Below are positions 30,830-40,521 of a stretch of DNA of 64,000 bases, in pieces; the stretch's first letter is position 1, and each line of letters begins with the position of its first letter. Made by a program: the position numbers and the translations under genes. The stretch is from Tatumella ptyseos ATCC 33301 (GTDB taxonomy: Bacteria; Pseudomonadota; Gammaproteobacteria; Enterobacterales; Enterobacteriaceae): positions 50,746 to 114,745 of the forward strand of contig NZ_JMPR01000054.1 of NCBI RefSeq assembly GCF_000735525.1. The letters are read 5' to 3'. The notes under the pieces were generated by a model that saw only the letters and a list, made by a program, of their open reading frames with translations, was not told where the DNA came from and searched no databases.

Positions 30830-31657
30830 TTAATATCCTTCAGATTCCAGATCGGGCAGGAAATCGGTCGTGTTGAGACGACAAACGGCAGTCTCTATTT
30901 CTCCGCCCGGTTTCAGAGTTAACCAGCGCCAGCCCGGTGGCAGGGCATCAATAGTAAAACCGCTGCAATGGGGTTTAAACTGGACACAGGTGGAAGGCGA
31001 AGAGAGTACCCGACGGCCCTGCCAATCCTCATCCATTTCCTGGTGGATATGCCCGCAAATCAGCGCCCTGACACGGGGATAGCCCTGCAGTACGGCATCC
31101 AGCTGGTGAGAATTACGCAGGCTATGCTGGTCCAGCCAGCGGCATCCGGAAGGTACCGGATGATGATGCAGCAGGATGATCGTATCACGTTCCGGTGAGC
31201 GGGAAAGTGTCGTTTCAAGCCATTCCAGCTGAAAGTCACACAGCATGCCATGGGGGACACCATACACCTGACTGTCCAGCAGCAACATCTGCCAGTCATC
31301 ACCCAGCAGTACATGCCTGCACTGACTGATACCGGCACTGGCCAGCGTATCATACATGGCTGGCTGAAAATCATGGTTCCCCGGTAACCAGACACAGGGG
31401 GCGGGGAGACGGGAAATACCTTCCGCAAAATTCCGGTATGCCTGTACCGAATGGTCCTGAGCCAGATCACCGGTAGCGATGATCAAATCAAAATGATCCT
31501 GTTGCTCAAGGATAGCATCTAACACCGCCTGGAAGCCTGCCCAGGTATTCACGCCCAGCAGAGATTCGTGCCTGCCCTGAAACAGATGGGTATCTGTTAA
31601 TTGCAGCACACGTATCTGTGCATTGTCGGCGATCCGGGGGGTTAGCACACTATCCAA
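30830..31657 (-). CDS. cpdA: 3',5'-cyclic-AMP phosphodiesterase CpdA
   Basis: Class III phosphodiesterase that hydrolyses cAMP. The 275-aa product equals the E. coli length and ends in SEGY as there. The metallophosphoesterase ligands are in LQLTDTHLF, ATGDLAQD, LPGNHDF, LLHHHPVPSG and CGHIHQE. The start is a TTG at 31657, supported by alignment with E. coli (MESLLT there, MDSVLT here) and by AAAGGA six bases upstream; no in-frame ATG exists nearby. Confidence 0.95.
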   Translation of the reverse strand: MDSVLTPRIADNAQIRVLQLTDTHLFQGRHESLLGVNTWAGFQAVLDAILEQQDHFDLIIATGDLAQDHSVQAYRNFAEGISRLPAPCVWLPGNHDFQPAMYDTLASAGISQCRHVLLGDDWQMLLLDSQVYGVPHGMLCDFQLEWLETTLSRSPERDTIILLHHHPVPSGCRWLDQHSLRNSHQLDAVLQGYPRVRALICGHIHQEMDEDWQGRRVLSSPSTCVQFKPHCSGFTIDALPPGWRWLTLKPGGEIETAVCRLNTTDFLPDLESEGY

Positions 31658-31702
31658 GAGATATCCTTTGTGAGCACACGATTATCGGGAAAGGGCCCGG
31701 GG

Positions 31703-32128
31703 TTAACACATCGCTTCGGCCATCGTACCTTGCAGCAGGCAGTAACGGAGCCATTCGGCCAGGAACTGATTAATCTGATGTTTTTCATCACGCTGATGCA
31801 ATTTGTTATTCGGATAATCATAGCGCGCTTTAAAACGATAGATCTGTTGTGTTGAACACACTTCCGCAACACGTGCATCATGATAAAGCCTGACAGACAT
31901 CGCAGGCAGACTCCAGTAGCTGACGGCAGGCGCGGTCTGACAAAGATTAATGCGGGTGGTGTAGCGCGTGGATTCTTCAATAGTCAGGCGATAACGTGCA
32001 CTGTTAATCTGATACGTTATGCTCTCCCCTTCCCGCTCCTCCCGGGGCAACAGCCGGCGCAGTTGCGCATAGTTCGTCTCGTTAAGACGCATCATTTCAG
32101 GGAAATCGGGAGTGTAGCGTTGTGTCAT
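31703..32128 (-). CDS. yqiB: DUF1249 protein YqiB
   Basis: A 141-aa conserved cytoplasmic protein of unknown function, strongly like E. coli Yqi[15 protein letters not shown] at the N terminus, [16 protein letters not shown], and [20 protein letters not shown] near the C terminus. Its ATG overlaps the nudF stop by 4 bp (ATGA), so the two are translationally coupled. An ATG 12 bp upstream is less likely. Confidence 0.94.
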   Translation of the reverse strand: MTQRYTPDFPEMMRLNETNYAQLRRLLPREEREGESITYQINSARYRLTIEESTRYTTRINLCQTAPAVSYWSLPAMSVRLYHDARVAEVCSTQQIYRFKARYDYPNNKLHQRDEKHQINQFLAEWLRYCLLQGTMAEAMC

Positions 32129-32760
32129 GTGGCCTTCCATTCTTCTTTCAGTCGTCTGTGATGCAGCTCAAGCCACTGCAGGGCAATCACTGTGGCTGCA
32201 TTATCGATAATCCCCTTTTCTACCCATTGATAAGCCTGCTCCCTGCTCACCACCCTGACGAGAATATCCTCGTTTTCCTCTGCCAGCCCGTGAGTTCCTT
32301 GAGCCTTCGAAGCATCAGCCTCTCCGGCCAGCACAGTGATCCGCTCACTGCTCCCGCCGGGGCTCGACAAATAATTGATCACAGGTTTCAGCCGGCCCAG
32401 GGTTAAACCGGTTTCTTCTTTTGCCTCGCGCCGTGCCACCTGCTCATCAGATTCATCCTTACCTATCATACCCGCCACTATCTCAAGGAGCCACGGGGTT
32501 TCACTGGTATCATAGGCCGGAATTCGTATCTGTTCTATCAGCACAACCTGGTCACGGATAGGGTCATAAGGCAGCACCGCAACGGCGTGTCCCCGCTCCA
32601 GAACTTCACGTTCAATCACCGGGCTCATCCCGCCGGAAAATAAACGATGCCGAAAACGGTAGCTAATCAAAGAAAAAAAACCTTTATACCGGCTTTCCCG
32701 TGTCATAATTTCTACATCGTGATGCCCGAAAGTCAGGGGCGATTTTTTTATCTCCGCCAT
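32125..32760 (-). CDS. nudF: ADP-ribose diphosphatase NudF
   Basis: Nudix hydrolase that splits ADP-ribose into AMP and ribose-5-phosphate. The 211-aa protein carries the complete Nudix box starting [20 protein letters not shown] and ending TGL. The N-terminal [11 protein letters not shown] and [17 protein letters not shown] match E. coli. It is the first gene of the operon leading to parE and is divergent from tolC. Confidence 0.95.
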   Translation of the reverse strand: MAEIKKSPLTFGHHDVEIMTRESRYKGFFSLISYRFRHRLFSGGMSPVIEREVLERGHAVAVLPYDPIRDQVVLIEQIRIPAYDTSETPWLLEIVAGMIGKDESDEQVARREAKEETGLTLGRLKPVINYLSSPGGSSERITVLAGEADASKAQGTHGLAEENEDILVRVVSREQAYQWVEKGIIDNAATVIALQWLELHHRRLKEEWKAT

Positions 32761-32984
32761 AGCGTTACTCCTGATAACCTATAATGACAACCCGGTATAA
32801 CGTTATATACTGCAAATGTTACACCCCGTTGCAGGTACATATTTGGCCCTTATTTCGCGCTATCCAACCCGGATGGCACGTTAAGCCAACTTAACATGCC
32901 ATCTTACTCTGATAGAATCGCTGATTATTTTTTGGCACCCGATAGCACTATTTATGCAATTTCGCTGCAATACAAGGAATGCAA

Positions 32985-34466
32985 ATGAAAAAATTGCTCC
33001 CCATTATTATTGGCATGAGCCTTGCCGGCTTCACACAGCTTAGCCAGGCAGAAGATCTTCTCCAGGTTTACCAGCAAGCCCGTACCTCTAACCCTGACTT
33101 GCGCAGTGCTGCTGCCGATCGTGATGCCGCATTCGAAAAAATCAATGAATCACGCAGCCCTCTGTTACCTCAGTTAGGTCTGGGTGGCGATTACACTTTC
33201 AACAGTGGCTATCGTGATAACAGCGGTGTTCGCTCCAACACCGGCAGTGCCTCATTACAGCTGACACAGACTATTTTTGATATGTCTAAATGGCGTGCGC
33301 TGACGTTACAGGAAAAAACCGCCGGTATTCAGGATGTTACTTATCAGGTTGCACAACAGGATCTGATCCTGAATACGGCAACAGCCTATTTCAATGTGTT
33401 AAAGGCTATTGATACGCTTTCTTATACTGAAGCGCAGAAACAATCCATTTATCGCGAATTGGATCAAACAACTCAGCGTTTCAATGTCGGCCTGGTCGCG
33501 ATTACTGATGTACAGAACGCCCGTGCACAATATGACAGTGTATTAGCGAATGAAGTCACTGCCCGTAATAATCTTGATAATATGGTTGAAGCCTTACGTC
33601 AGGTCACAGGGAATGACTATTACTCGCTGGCCTCGCTGGATATGTCCCGTTTCCGGACCGAGAAACCGGAAGCCGTGAATGCATTGCTGAAACAAGCGGA
33701 TAATCACAACCTGACCTTATTGTCGGCGCGCTTATCGCAGGATCTGGCCCGTGAACAGATTAAATATGCTGAAACCGGTCATATGCCTACGCTGGGCCTG
33801 ACGGCATCTACCGGAATGTCTAACAGTAAGTATGATGGCTACCGTGCACATACCACGTCGTCCACTCAGGACTCGATTGCCGGAACAACTCAGGTCGGCC
33901 TCAGCCTTTCTATTCCGTTGTACAGCGGCGGTGCCGTCTCCTCAGAAGTGAAGCAGGCAGAATACAGCTTTGTCAGCGCCAGCGAAAAACTGGAAAGTGC
34001 ACATCGCTCCGCGGTCCAGACCGTACGTTCCTCGTTTAATAACGTGAATGCCTCCATCAGCAGCATTAATGCGTACAAACAGGCCGTCGTTTCTGCCAAA
34101 AGCTCGCTGGATGCGATGGAAGCAGGCTACCAGGTGGGTACCCGTACTATCGTCGATGTACTGGATGCCACCACTACCCTGTACAACGCAAGACAGCAAC
34201 TGTCAGATGCACGCTACAGTTATCTGATTAATCAGCTGAATATCAAGTATGCACTGGGAACCCTGAATGAACAGGACCTGGCCACACTGAATGCTCAGCT
34301 GGGTAAAGACGTATCTACTTCACCGGATACCGTTGCGCCTGAAAATCCGCAACAGGATGCTGCGGCAGATGGCGACACCTCCGCACAAGGTAATGCTGCA
34401 GTGACACCGGCCGCAGCACGTCAGAACGTCACATCACAACGCAGTGGTAACCCTTTCCGCCACTAG
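32985..34466 (+). CDS. tolC: Outer membrane channel TolC
   Basis: Trimeric outer-membrane/periplasmic tunnel used by RND efflux pumps and type I secretion systems. The 493-aa precursor has a signal peptide (MKKLLPIIIGMSLAGFTQLS, cleavage after SQA) and two OEP repeats; RSPLLPQLGLGGDYTF, SLQLTQTIFDMSKWRALTLQ, RFNVGLVAITDVQNARAQYD and GTRTIVDVLDATTTLYNARQ match E. coli. The C-terminal tail is Ala/Gln/Asp rich and ends GNPFRH. AAGGA precedes the ATG at 32985. It could serve the adhesin at the window end. Confidence 0.97.
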   Translation: MKKLLPIIIGMSLAGFTQLSQAEDLLQVYQQARTSNPDLRSAAADRDAAFEKINESRSPLLPQLGLGGDYTFNSGYRDNSGVRSNTGSASLQLTQTIFDMSKWRALTLQEKTAGIQDVTYQVAQQDLILNTATAYFNVLKAIDTLSYTEAQKQSIYRELDQTTQRFNVGLVAITDVQNARAQYDSVLANEVTARNNLDNMVEALRQVTGNDYYSLASLDMSRFRTEKPEAVNALLKQADNHNLTLLSARLSQDLAREQIKYAETGHMPTLGLTASTGMSNSKYDGYRAHTTSSTQDSIAGTTQVGLSLSIPLYSGGAVSSEVKQAEYSFVSASEKLESAHRSAVQTVRSSFNNVNASISSINAYKQAVVSAKSSLDAMEAGYQVGTRTIVDVLDATTTLYNARQQLSDARYSYLINQLNIKYALGTLNEQDLATLNAQLGKDVSTSPDTVAPENPQQDAAADGDTSAQGNAAVTPAAARQNVTSQRSGNPFRH

Positions 34467-34474
34467 CCCTGATC

Positions 34475-34501
34475 CGCCGGGGACAACTCCGTTCCCCGGC
34501 G
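34475..34501 (+). terminator. Hairpin after tolC, possible terminator
   Basis: A perfect 9-bp stem CGCCGGGGA/TCCCCGGCG with a 9-nt loop starts 9 bp after the tolC stop. No T run follows, so termination may be weak or factor-dependent. Confidence 0.45.
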
Positions 34502-34607
34502 AAACGTATAACAACGTAAAGATCCCCGTGCGCTCCCTGCTTCTGCTTCATTTTCGACCAGCCATCCCCTATTCTTAGCCCTGATCTCTGGGCTCAGGAA
34601 AAATAAA

Positions 34608-35258
34608 ATGAAACGGACAAAAAATATACGTCATGCTGCCTTTCGAAAAGGCTGGCAGCCTCGCCATCTGACGCCGGTGGCGATGGCTTTTTCCGCAGTA
34701 TTTATGGTCAGTGGCTGCGAACAAAAAGACGAGAAAGTCTCAATGTACATGAATGCTGACCAGTGCAGTCAGTCAAATCCCGGGCAGTCCGCACAATGTA
34801 CCAGCGCTTATAACAGCGCCGTCAAAGAAGCCGCCCGTACTGCCCCGAAATATGCTACCCGCGAAGACTGTGTCGCCGAATTCGGTGAAAATCAGTGCCA
34901 GCAGGTACCGGCTGCCGCAGGGACTGAACCTCAGCACAGCAGCAGCCCCTGGATGCCACTGATGGCGGGCTACATGATGGGGCGCATGATGGGTGGGGGG
35001 ATGGCCCAGCCGCTGTTCAGCCCGCGTAATGCGGCAAGCCCGGCCCGGGGACAATTTGTGGATGCCTCCGGCCGGAGCTACGGTCCGGCAACGGGCGGAC
35101 GAAGTGCGACCGTGCCGAAAACCGCCATGGCACCGAAACCGGCAACCACCACCACCATTACCCGTGGCGGTTTCGGAGAGTCCGTGGCGCGTCAGATGCC
35201 AATGCAGCGTCATAGCGCTGCACCCGCTGCCCGCAGCGGCAGAACCTTCGGAGGCTGA
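34608..35258 (+). CDS. ygiB: DUF1190 protein YgiB, probable lipoprotein
   Basis: A 216-aa conserved envelope protein of unknown function. A lipobox-like VSGC places Cys at residue 37, after a basic N terminus and a hydrophobic stretch. Four spaced cysteines follow ([22 protein letters not shown]). The middle has a Met/Gly-rich segment, [12 protein letters not shown], and the tail is low-complexity Ala/Thr/Arg. Its stop overlaps the ygiC start (TGATG), indicating co-translation as in E. coli. Confidence 0.93.
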   Translation: MKRTKNIRHAAFRKGWQPRHLTPVAMAFSAVFMVSGCEQKDEKVSMYMNADQCSQSNPGQSAQCTSAYNSAVKEAARTAPKYATREDCVAEFGENQCQQVPAAAGTEPQHSSSPWMPLMAGYMMGRMMGGGMAQPLFSPRNAASPARGQFVDASGRSYGPATGGRSATVPKTAMAPKPATTTTITRGGFGESVARQMPMQRHSAAPAARSGRTFGG

Positions 35259-36427
35259 TGCCTGGAATGCAACGACAACTGATCACCGAGCGCCCTGACT
35301 GGCGCAGGAAAGCCGAAGAATATGGCTTCCGTTTCCATACTCTGTATGGCGAACCTTACTGGAGTGAAGAAGCCTGTTACCGCTTCACGCTGCCACAGGT
35401 TGACTATCTGGAAGAAGTGACGGCAGAACTGCATCAGATGTGTCTGCAGGCCGTCGACAGAGTGATCCACAGTGAAGCACTGCTGGATAAATTCCGCATT
35501 CCGGCACATGTCCGCCCGTTTGTCGCCGATGCCTGGAAAAACCGGCAACCGTCACTTTATTCCCGGCTGGATCTGGCCTGGGGAGGCGAAGGCGATGCTA
35601 AACTGCTGGAAAATAATGCCGATACACCGACCTCACTGTATGAAGCCGCTTTTTTCCAGTGGATCTGGCTGGAGGATCAGGTGGCGGCCGGGCATCTGCC
35701 CGCCGGCAGTGATCAGTTTAACAGTCTGCAGGAAAAACTGATCGAGCGTTTCCGTCAGTTACAACAACATTCCGGCATACAACTGCTGCACCTGAGTTGC
35801 TGTCGTGATACCGCCGAAGACCGGGCAACAGTACAGTATCTGCAGGACTGTGCCAGCGCGGCCGGTGTCGATAATGATTTTCTGTACATTGATGATATCG
35901 GGCTGGGTGAAAAAGGTCAGTTCACCGATACCGGCGACAGAGTGATCAGTAATCTGTTCAAGCTCTATCCCTGGGAACATATGTTCAGGGAATCCTTTTC
36001 CATGAAACTGGCCGATGCCGGGGTTCGCTGGCTGGAACCGGCCTGGAAAAGCATTATCTCGAATAAAGCCATCCTGCCCTTGTTATGGGAGATGTTTCCC
36101 GGCCACCCGAATCTGTTACCGGCGTGGTTTGCTGAAGATAATCCGCCGTTGCCGGAGAAATATGTTATCAAGCCCTTATTTTCACGCGAGGGAGCCAATA
36201 TCCGTATTATGGATACCCGGGGCGAAGTTGCCCGTGCCGATGGCCCGTACGGCGAAGAAGGCTATATTATTCAGCAATTTCATCCGCTCCCGGTATTTGA
36301 CGGCAATTACACCGTGATTGGTAGCTGGCTGATAGATGATGCGCCGGCAGGTATCGGACTGAGGGAAGATAAGCAAATGATCACGCAGGATCTCTCGCGC
36401 TTTTACCCGCACTATTTCACCGGATAA
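35258..36427 (+). CDS. ygiC: Glutathionylspermidine-synthase-like ATP-grasp protein YgiC
   Basis: ATP-grasp ligase of the glutathionylspermidine synthase family; its real substrate is not established. The 389-aa product follows E. coli YgiC closely: [69 protein letters not shown] and [15 protein letters not shown] (ATP-binding Lys). The ATG at 35258 overlaps the ygiB stop; the next ATG at 35267 is also possible relative to the GGAGG at 35250. Confidence 0.93.
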   Translation: MPGMQRQLITERPDWRRKAEEYGFRFHTLYGEPYWSEEACYRFTLPQVDYLEEVTAELHQMCLQAVDRVIHSEALLDKFRIPAHVRPFVADAWKNRQPSLYSRLDLAWGGEGDAKLLENNADTPTSLYEAAFFQWIWLEDQVAAGHLPAGSDQFNSLQEKLIERFRQLQQHSGIQLLHLSCCRDTAEDRATVQYLQDCASAAGVDNDFLYIDDIGLGEKGQFTDTGDRVISNLFKLYPWEHMFRESFSMKLADAGVRWLEPAWKSIISNKAILPLLWEMFPGHPNLLPAWFAEDNPPLPEKYVIKPLFSREGANIRIMDTRGEVARADGPYGEEGYIIQQFHPLPVFDGNYTVIGSWLIDDAPAGIGLREDKQMITQDLSRFYPHYFTG

Positions 36428-36447
36428 GCTGACCGGAGAGAGGCACC

Positions 36448-36472
36448 GGCGGGGATCCCGGCGATCCCCGCC
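36448..36472. terminator. Perfect hairpin between convergent ygiC and ygiD
   Basis: GGCGGGGATC/GATCCCCGCC forms a perfect 10-bp stem with a 5-nt loop midway between the two stops. It lacks a T run and may serve both genes. Confidence 0.6.
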
Positions 36473-36481
36473 ACCGTAACG

Positions 36482-37267
36482 TTATTCCATCAGCACCGAC
36501 AGCATACTCAGAGATCCCATCTCGATACCGTCGACCGGAACAGAGATCTTATCACCCGGCTGAAATGCGCCCAGAATATAAAGTAATGGCAGATAGTGTT
36601 CAGGCGTCGGGTTAGATAAGGCGGCCCCTTCATGCTGCATAAAATTCACCAGCGGATGCTGAGACGGCTCGCCCTGCCAGTTCAGGTTCTCACGGACAAA
36701 ATGATTAAAGGATCCTGCCCACGGGTACACTTCATTATCGCCTCCCCAACGCGCTTTCTGCAGGTTATGGACCACATTCCCGCTGGAAACAATCATGATC
36801 CCCTGCTCACGCAGCGCTGCCAGTTTCTGTCCGAGAACAAAGTGATAGCTGGCCGGTTGCGTACCATCAATACTGAGCTGCACCACCGGAATAGAAGCAT
36901 CCGGGTACATTTTAATCAGCACTCCCCATGACCCATGATCCAGCCCCCACTGCTGATCAAGCGCTACCGGGACCGGTGACAATACGTCGGCCACTTTTCT
37001 GGCCAGTGCCGGCGCGCCCGGAGCAGTGTACTGCGTATCAAACAGCGCCTGCGGAAAGCCCCCGAAATCATGAATAGTGCGTGGCTGTGCCATCGCCGTC
37101 ACCGCGGTGCCGCGGGTATACCAGTGGGCAGACACCGCCAGAATGGCGTCAGGTCGGGGTAACCGTTCCCCCAGCTCGCGCCAGCATTCGGTATAACGGT
37201 TTTCTTCCAGTACATTCATCGGGCTGCCATGGCCGAGAAACACCGCCGGCATACGTGAGGCTGTCAT
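36482..37267 (-). CDS. ygiD: 4,5-DOPA dioxygenase extradiol-like protein YgiD
   Basis: Zinc-dependent extradiol dioxygenase of the LigB family; E. coli YgiD opens L-DOPA between C4 and C5. The 261-aa protein has metal ligands in FLGHGSPMN, VSAHWYTRG and SSGNVVHNL, and the family motif DHGSWGVLIKMYPDA. The ATG at 37267 follows GGAG; an in-frame TTG at 37282 is less likely. It converges on ygiC as in E. coli, but zupT, next to it there, is missing. Confidence 0.93.
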   Translation of the reverse strand: MTASRMPAVFLGHGSPMNVLEENRYTECWRELGERLPRPDAILAVSAHWYTRGTAVTAMAQPRTIHDFGGFPQALFDTQYTAPGAPALARKVADVLSPVPVALDQQWGLDHGSWGVLIKMYPDASIPVVQLSIDGTQPASYHFVLGQKLAALREQGIMIVSSGNVVHNLQKARWGGDNEVYPWAGSFNHFVRENLNWQGEPSQHPLVNFMQHEGAALSNPTPEHYLPLLYILGAFQPGDKISVPVDGIEMGSLSMLSVLME

Positions 37268-37400
37268 ATATTTACTCCGCAATTCAGATGGCTAATGCAT
37301 GACACGATACGCTTTCCATCACGGATTACACCCGGATAACGGTGATGATCATTTTCAATGAATTTGAATAAGGAAGAATGGCCCACCCGCCGTGAGCCAT

Positions 37401-37428
37401 AAAAAAAGCTGACAAAATGTCAGCTTTT
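37401..37428 (-). terminator. Intrinsic terminator of ribB
   Basis: On the minus strand AAAGCTGACA pairs with TGTCAGCTTT and a T run follows, 20 bp after the ribB stop. Confidence 0.93.
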
Positions 37429-37447
37429 GAGGGAGTTCGTCGCGGAA

Positions 37448-38104
37448 TTAAACCGCCTGACGGTTATCGTGCACCTGGCGCCAGGCAATCAGATCTTCGA
37501 TAGTGACAACCGGCATATTATGTTGTTTTGCAAACAGAATGGCTTCCGGTGCTCGGGCCATGGTACCGTCATCGTTGGTCAGCTCACACAGCACACCCAT
37601 CGGTTTAAAGCCTGCGAGACGGACCAGATCGATAGTCGCTTCCGTATGGCCGCCACGGGTAAGAACTCCCCCTTCACGGGCGCGCAGCGGAAACACATGG
37701 CCGGGACGGTTCAGGTCTGAAGGCTGAGCATCATCGGCGATAGCCGCACGGACTGTCGTAATACGATCCTGTGCCGAAACGCCGGTGGTAACCCCCTGAG
37801 CAGCTTCGATAGTCACGGTGAACCCGGTACCGTAAGCGCTGGTATTATTATCCACCATCATCGGTAACGCCAGGTGACGGCGGCGTTCTTCGGTCAGACA
37901 CAGGCAGACAATACCGCTGCCGTGACGAATGGTCAGCGCCATCTGTGGCACGCTCATTGTTTCTGCGGCGAAGATCATATCCGCTTCATTTTCCCGGTTT
38001 TCGTCATCCAGCACCATGACGCCGCGATGTTCCCGGAGTGCAGCCAGTGCACGCTCTACACGTTGTTCAGACGTGCCAAATTCAGAAAGAAGAGTCTGAT
38101 TCAT
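37448..38104 (-). CDS. ribB: 3,4-dihydroxy-2-butanone-4-phosphate synthase
   Basis: Converts ribulose-5-phosphate to the four-carbon unit of riboflavin plus formate. The 218-aa product starts [11 protein letters not shown] as E. coli RibB (217 aa). Acidic metal and substrate residues lie in [14 protein letters not shown], the phosphate-binding part in RHGSGIVC, and the active-site stretch [20 protein letters not shown] is intact. The ATG at 38104 is preceded by AAGGA. It is controlled by an FMN riboswitch in its leader. Confidence 0.97.
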   Translation of the reverse strand: MNQTLLSEFGTSEQRVERALAALREHRGVMVLDDENRENEADMIFAAETMSVPQMALTIRHGSGIVCLCLTEERRRHLALPMMVDNNTSAYGTGFTVTIEAAQGVTTGVSAQDRITTVRAAIADDAQPSDLNRPGHVFPLRAREGGVLTRGGHTEATIDLVRLAGFKPMGVLCELTNDDGTMARAPEAILFAKQHNMPVVTIEDLIAWRQVHDNRQAV

Positions 38105-38174
38105 GGTAAAAATCCTTTGATTATCAACGTTACCAGAATCAGGGCAGCTTAGGAGGAATGTCAGCAAGACATAA

Positions 38175-38209
38175 AAAATAACGGCATGGACCCACCCGGG
38201 GCCATTGGA
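38175..38209 (-). terminator. Possible riboswitch expression-platform terminator before ribB
   Basis: In the leader, between the riboswitch and the ribB ATG, an imperfect stem ATGGCCCC/GGGTCCAT on the minus strand is followed by TTATTTTTTATG. It could be the FMN-controlled terminator. Confidence 0.5.
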
Positions 38210-38213
38210 TTAT

Positions 38214-38362
38214 CGTTACCCTCTCCCATCCGGACTTTAACCGTCGGCCCCGGAATTACACCGGATCTGCTGACCTTCCGCCATTGGCTGAAGCGCTCGC
38301 GGGCTTTCAGTAGACACTGATTTACCGCCGGTGGGGAATTTCGCCCCGCCCTGAGAATAAGC
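38214..38362 (-). promoter_or_regulatory. FMN riboswitch (RFN element) of ribB
   Basis: The ribB leader carries the conserved RFN blocks read on the minus strand: TTATTCTCAGGGCGGGG, then AATTCCCCACCGGCGGTAAA, GCCCGCGAGCGC, GGTCAGCAGATCCGG, and the closing CCGACGGTTAAAGTCCGGA and GGGAGAGGGTAAC. Order and spacing match the six-helix FMN-binding aptamer. Open frames across it are chance. FMN binding would lower ribB expression. Confidence 0.96.
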
Positions 38363-38542
38363 AGATCCACTATATCCCCAATCCGAAAAAACGGCAATCA
38401 GGCGAAAGGCAAAAGCTATTAACATTTATTGCTTTTAATTTATGGTTTCCCGTTGACCGTTGAAGCATTACACTTAATCTTATCCGGGACAGCCACCGGC
38501 GGTGCCGAAACCGCTTTCGGGCGTACATTACAGGAAACAGTC

Positions 38543-38851
38543 ATGATAGATACGAAGAAAATTGAACAACTTGCCCGCCAGGTGCATGACGCGATGCCGC
38601 AGGGGATCCGTACTCTGGGCGATGATGTCGAAAAGAAAATTCGTCAGGTATTGCAGGCGCAACTGGGCCGGATGGATTTAGTGAACCGCGAAGAGTTCGA
38701 TATTCAGACTCAGGTTCTGCTCCGTACCCGTGAAAAACTGACTGCACTGGAGCAACGTCTGGCCGCTCTGGAAAGTCAGAGTACCCCCGACGTTCCTGTA
38801 GTCGTGGCTGATGCTGACGCAGAAGACCACAAACCGTCTGCAGCAGAATAA
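38543..38851 (+). CDS. ubiK: Ubiquinone biosynthesis accessory factor UbiK
   Basis: Small coiled-coil protein that supports aerobic ubiquinone synthesis with UbiJ in E. coli. The 102-aa product begins [20 protein letters not shown] and keeps [20 protein letters not shown] and [19 protein letters not shown], which form the helical hairpin and coiled coil. The longer frame starting at 38429 is rejected; CAGGAAACAG precedes the ATG at 38543. It stands next to ribB and hldE as in E. coli. Confidence 0.95.
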   Translation: MIDTKKIEQLARQVHDAMPQGIRTLGDDVEKKIRQVLQAQLGRMDLVNREEFDIQTQVLLRTREKLTALEQRLAALESQSTPDVPVVVADADAEDHKPSAAE

Positions 38852-38855
38852 AAGA

Positions 38856-38881
38856 ACGGGAGCCAGAGGCTCCCGTTTTTC
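38856..38881 (+). terminator. Intrinsic terminator of ubiK
   Basis: A perfect 9-bp stem ACGGGAGCC/GGCTCCCGT with a 3-nt loop is followed by TTTTT, 5 bp after the ubiK stop. Confidence 0.95.
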
Positions 38882-38905
38882 AGTCCGTCAACTGCCCGTT
38901 AAAAC

Positions 38906-40336
38906 TCAGGACTGACGGCTTTTAATGGTGTTAATGATATTCGTGGTAGAAATACCATCTTCAAAATTCAGAATGCGAACCTCACCGCCATTGGCAATCA
39001 CCTCTTCGCCTCCGGCAACCTCTTCCGGCCGGTAATCGCCACCTTTGACCAGCAAATCCGGTAATACTTCGCTGATCAGTCGCTGAGGGGTATCTTCTTC
39101 AAATGCAACAACCCAGTCTACGGCTTCCAGAGCGCCCAGCACAATCATACGGTTCATCAGCGCATTCACCGGACGGCTTTCGCCTTTCAGACGACGGGTA
39201 GAAGCATCACTGTTCACGGCCACAATCAGCCTGTCACCCAGCTTACGGGCATGAGCCAGATAAGAAACATGCCCGGCATGCAGAATATCGAAACAACCGT
39301 TGGTCATGACGACCTTCTCTCCGCGGGCACGGGCCTGCGCGACTGCCTGTTTCAGCTGCTGTTCATCCATCACCCCGAATCCGCTTTCCGGACGGGCATG
39401 AATGGCATTTTCCAGCTCTACCGGACTGACCGTCGAGGTACCCAGCTTACCGACAACCACCCCTGCCGCGGCGTTGGCCAGGAAACAGGCATCTTCCAGA
39501 CTGCATCCGGCCGCCAGTGAGGCTGCCAGCACACCAATCACCGTATCACCGGCCCCGGTGACATCGTAAACTTCCTGCGCCAGAGTCGGTAAATGTACCG
39601 GTGCTTTGCCTGGCTGCAATAAGGTCATGCCGTGTTCGGAACGGGTCACCAGCAGCGCAGACAGTTCATATTTTTCCATCAGAGTCATACCGCGGCCGAT
39701 AATTTCGGCTTCATCACGGCATTTGCCAACCACGGCTTCAAACTCTGACAGGTTCGGTGTCAGTAACGTTGCGCCACGATAACGTTCAAAATCAGTCCCT
39801 TTCGGGTCGATCAGTACCGGGACTCCGGCCTCGCGGGCAAGACGGATCAGCGTTTGTACGTCAGCCAGGGCTCCTTTCGCATAATCAGAAAGCACCACCG
39901 CACCGACCTGATCGACAGAGGCTTTCATACGCTGACGGATAGGTTCCGGGTCAATGTCCCCGAAGCCTTCTTCAAAGTCCAGACGGATAAGTTGCTGGTT
40001 ACGCGACAGGATCCGTAATTTGGTAATGGTCGGATGGGTACTGAGGCGGACAAAATCACACCCGACCTGTACCTCTTCGAGTGTCCGGCATAATGTGTCA
40101 GCCGCTTCGTCTTCCCCGGTCAGACCAATAATGCGTGAAGCCGTCCCGAGGGCCGCGATATTCATTGCGACGTTTGCCGCGCCGCCAGGCCGCTCTTCCA
40201 CGGTTTCCACTTTAACCACGGGCACCGGCGCTTCAGGAGATATGCGTTGTGTCGGCCCATACCAGTAACGATCCAGCATCACGTCACCAATTACCAGTAC
40301 ACCCGCACGGCCAAAATCAGGCAGCGTTACTTTCAT
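38906..40336 (-). CDS. hldE: Bifunctional heptose kinase/adenylyltransferase HldE
   Basis: Makes ADP-D-glycero-beta-D-manno-heptose for the LPS inner core in two steps. The 476-aa protein has an N-terminal PfkB-type kinase (about residues 1-318; [18 protein letters not shown] and the catalytic [15 protein letters not shown]) and a C-terminal nucleotidyltransferase (from about 344; [17 protein letters not shown] and the ISTTNII tail). The length is one residue short of E. coli HldE. glnE lies upstream in the same direction. Confidence 0.97.
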   Translation of the reverse strand: MKVTLPDFGRAGVLVIGDVMLDRYWYGPTQRISPEAPVPVVKVETVEERPGGAANVAMNIAALGTASRIIGLTGEDEAADTLCRTLEEVQVGCDFVRLSTHPTITKLRILSRNQQLIRLDFEEGFGDIDPEPIRQRMKASVDQVGAVVLSDYAKGALADVQTLIRLAREAGVPVLIDPKGTDFERYRGATLLTPNLSEFEAVVGKCRDEAEIIGRGMTLMEKYELSALLVTRSEHGMTLLQPGKAPVHLPTLAQEVYDVTGAGDTVIGVLAASLAAGCSLEDACFLANAAAGVVVGKLGTSTVSPVELENAIHARPESGFGVMDEQQLKQAVAQARARGEKVVMTNGCFDILHAGHVSYLAHARKLGDRLIVAVNSDASTRRLKGESRPVNALMNRMIVLGALEAVDWVVAFEEDTPQRLISEVLPDLLVKGGDYRPEEVAGGEEVIANGGEVRILNFEDGISTTNIINTIKSRQS

Positions 40337-40521
40337 TCAAACGACTCCAGACAGCAATTAACCAGACCAAAAATTTTTGCCGATAATACCACAAACACCC
40401 TTCAGTGTTTGCTATCTGCAAGACCTAAAGCGCTGGCCTGACACATCAGCCAGCAAAATACCCCGAAGTTAAGGCAACATAGACGAAAAAAAGTTGCCAG
40501 CCACTCAGGGTATTAAAAGGG

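Noticed and set aside
38161-38425. Minus-strand frames of 62-78 codons upstream of ribB
   Set aside because: They run through the FMN riboswitch; the conservation is that of RNA, not protein.
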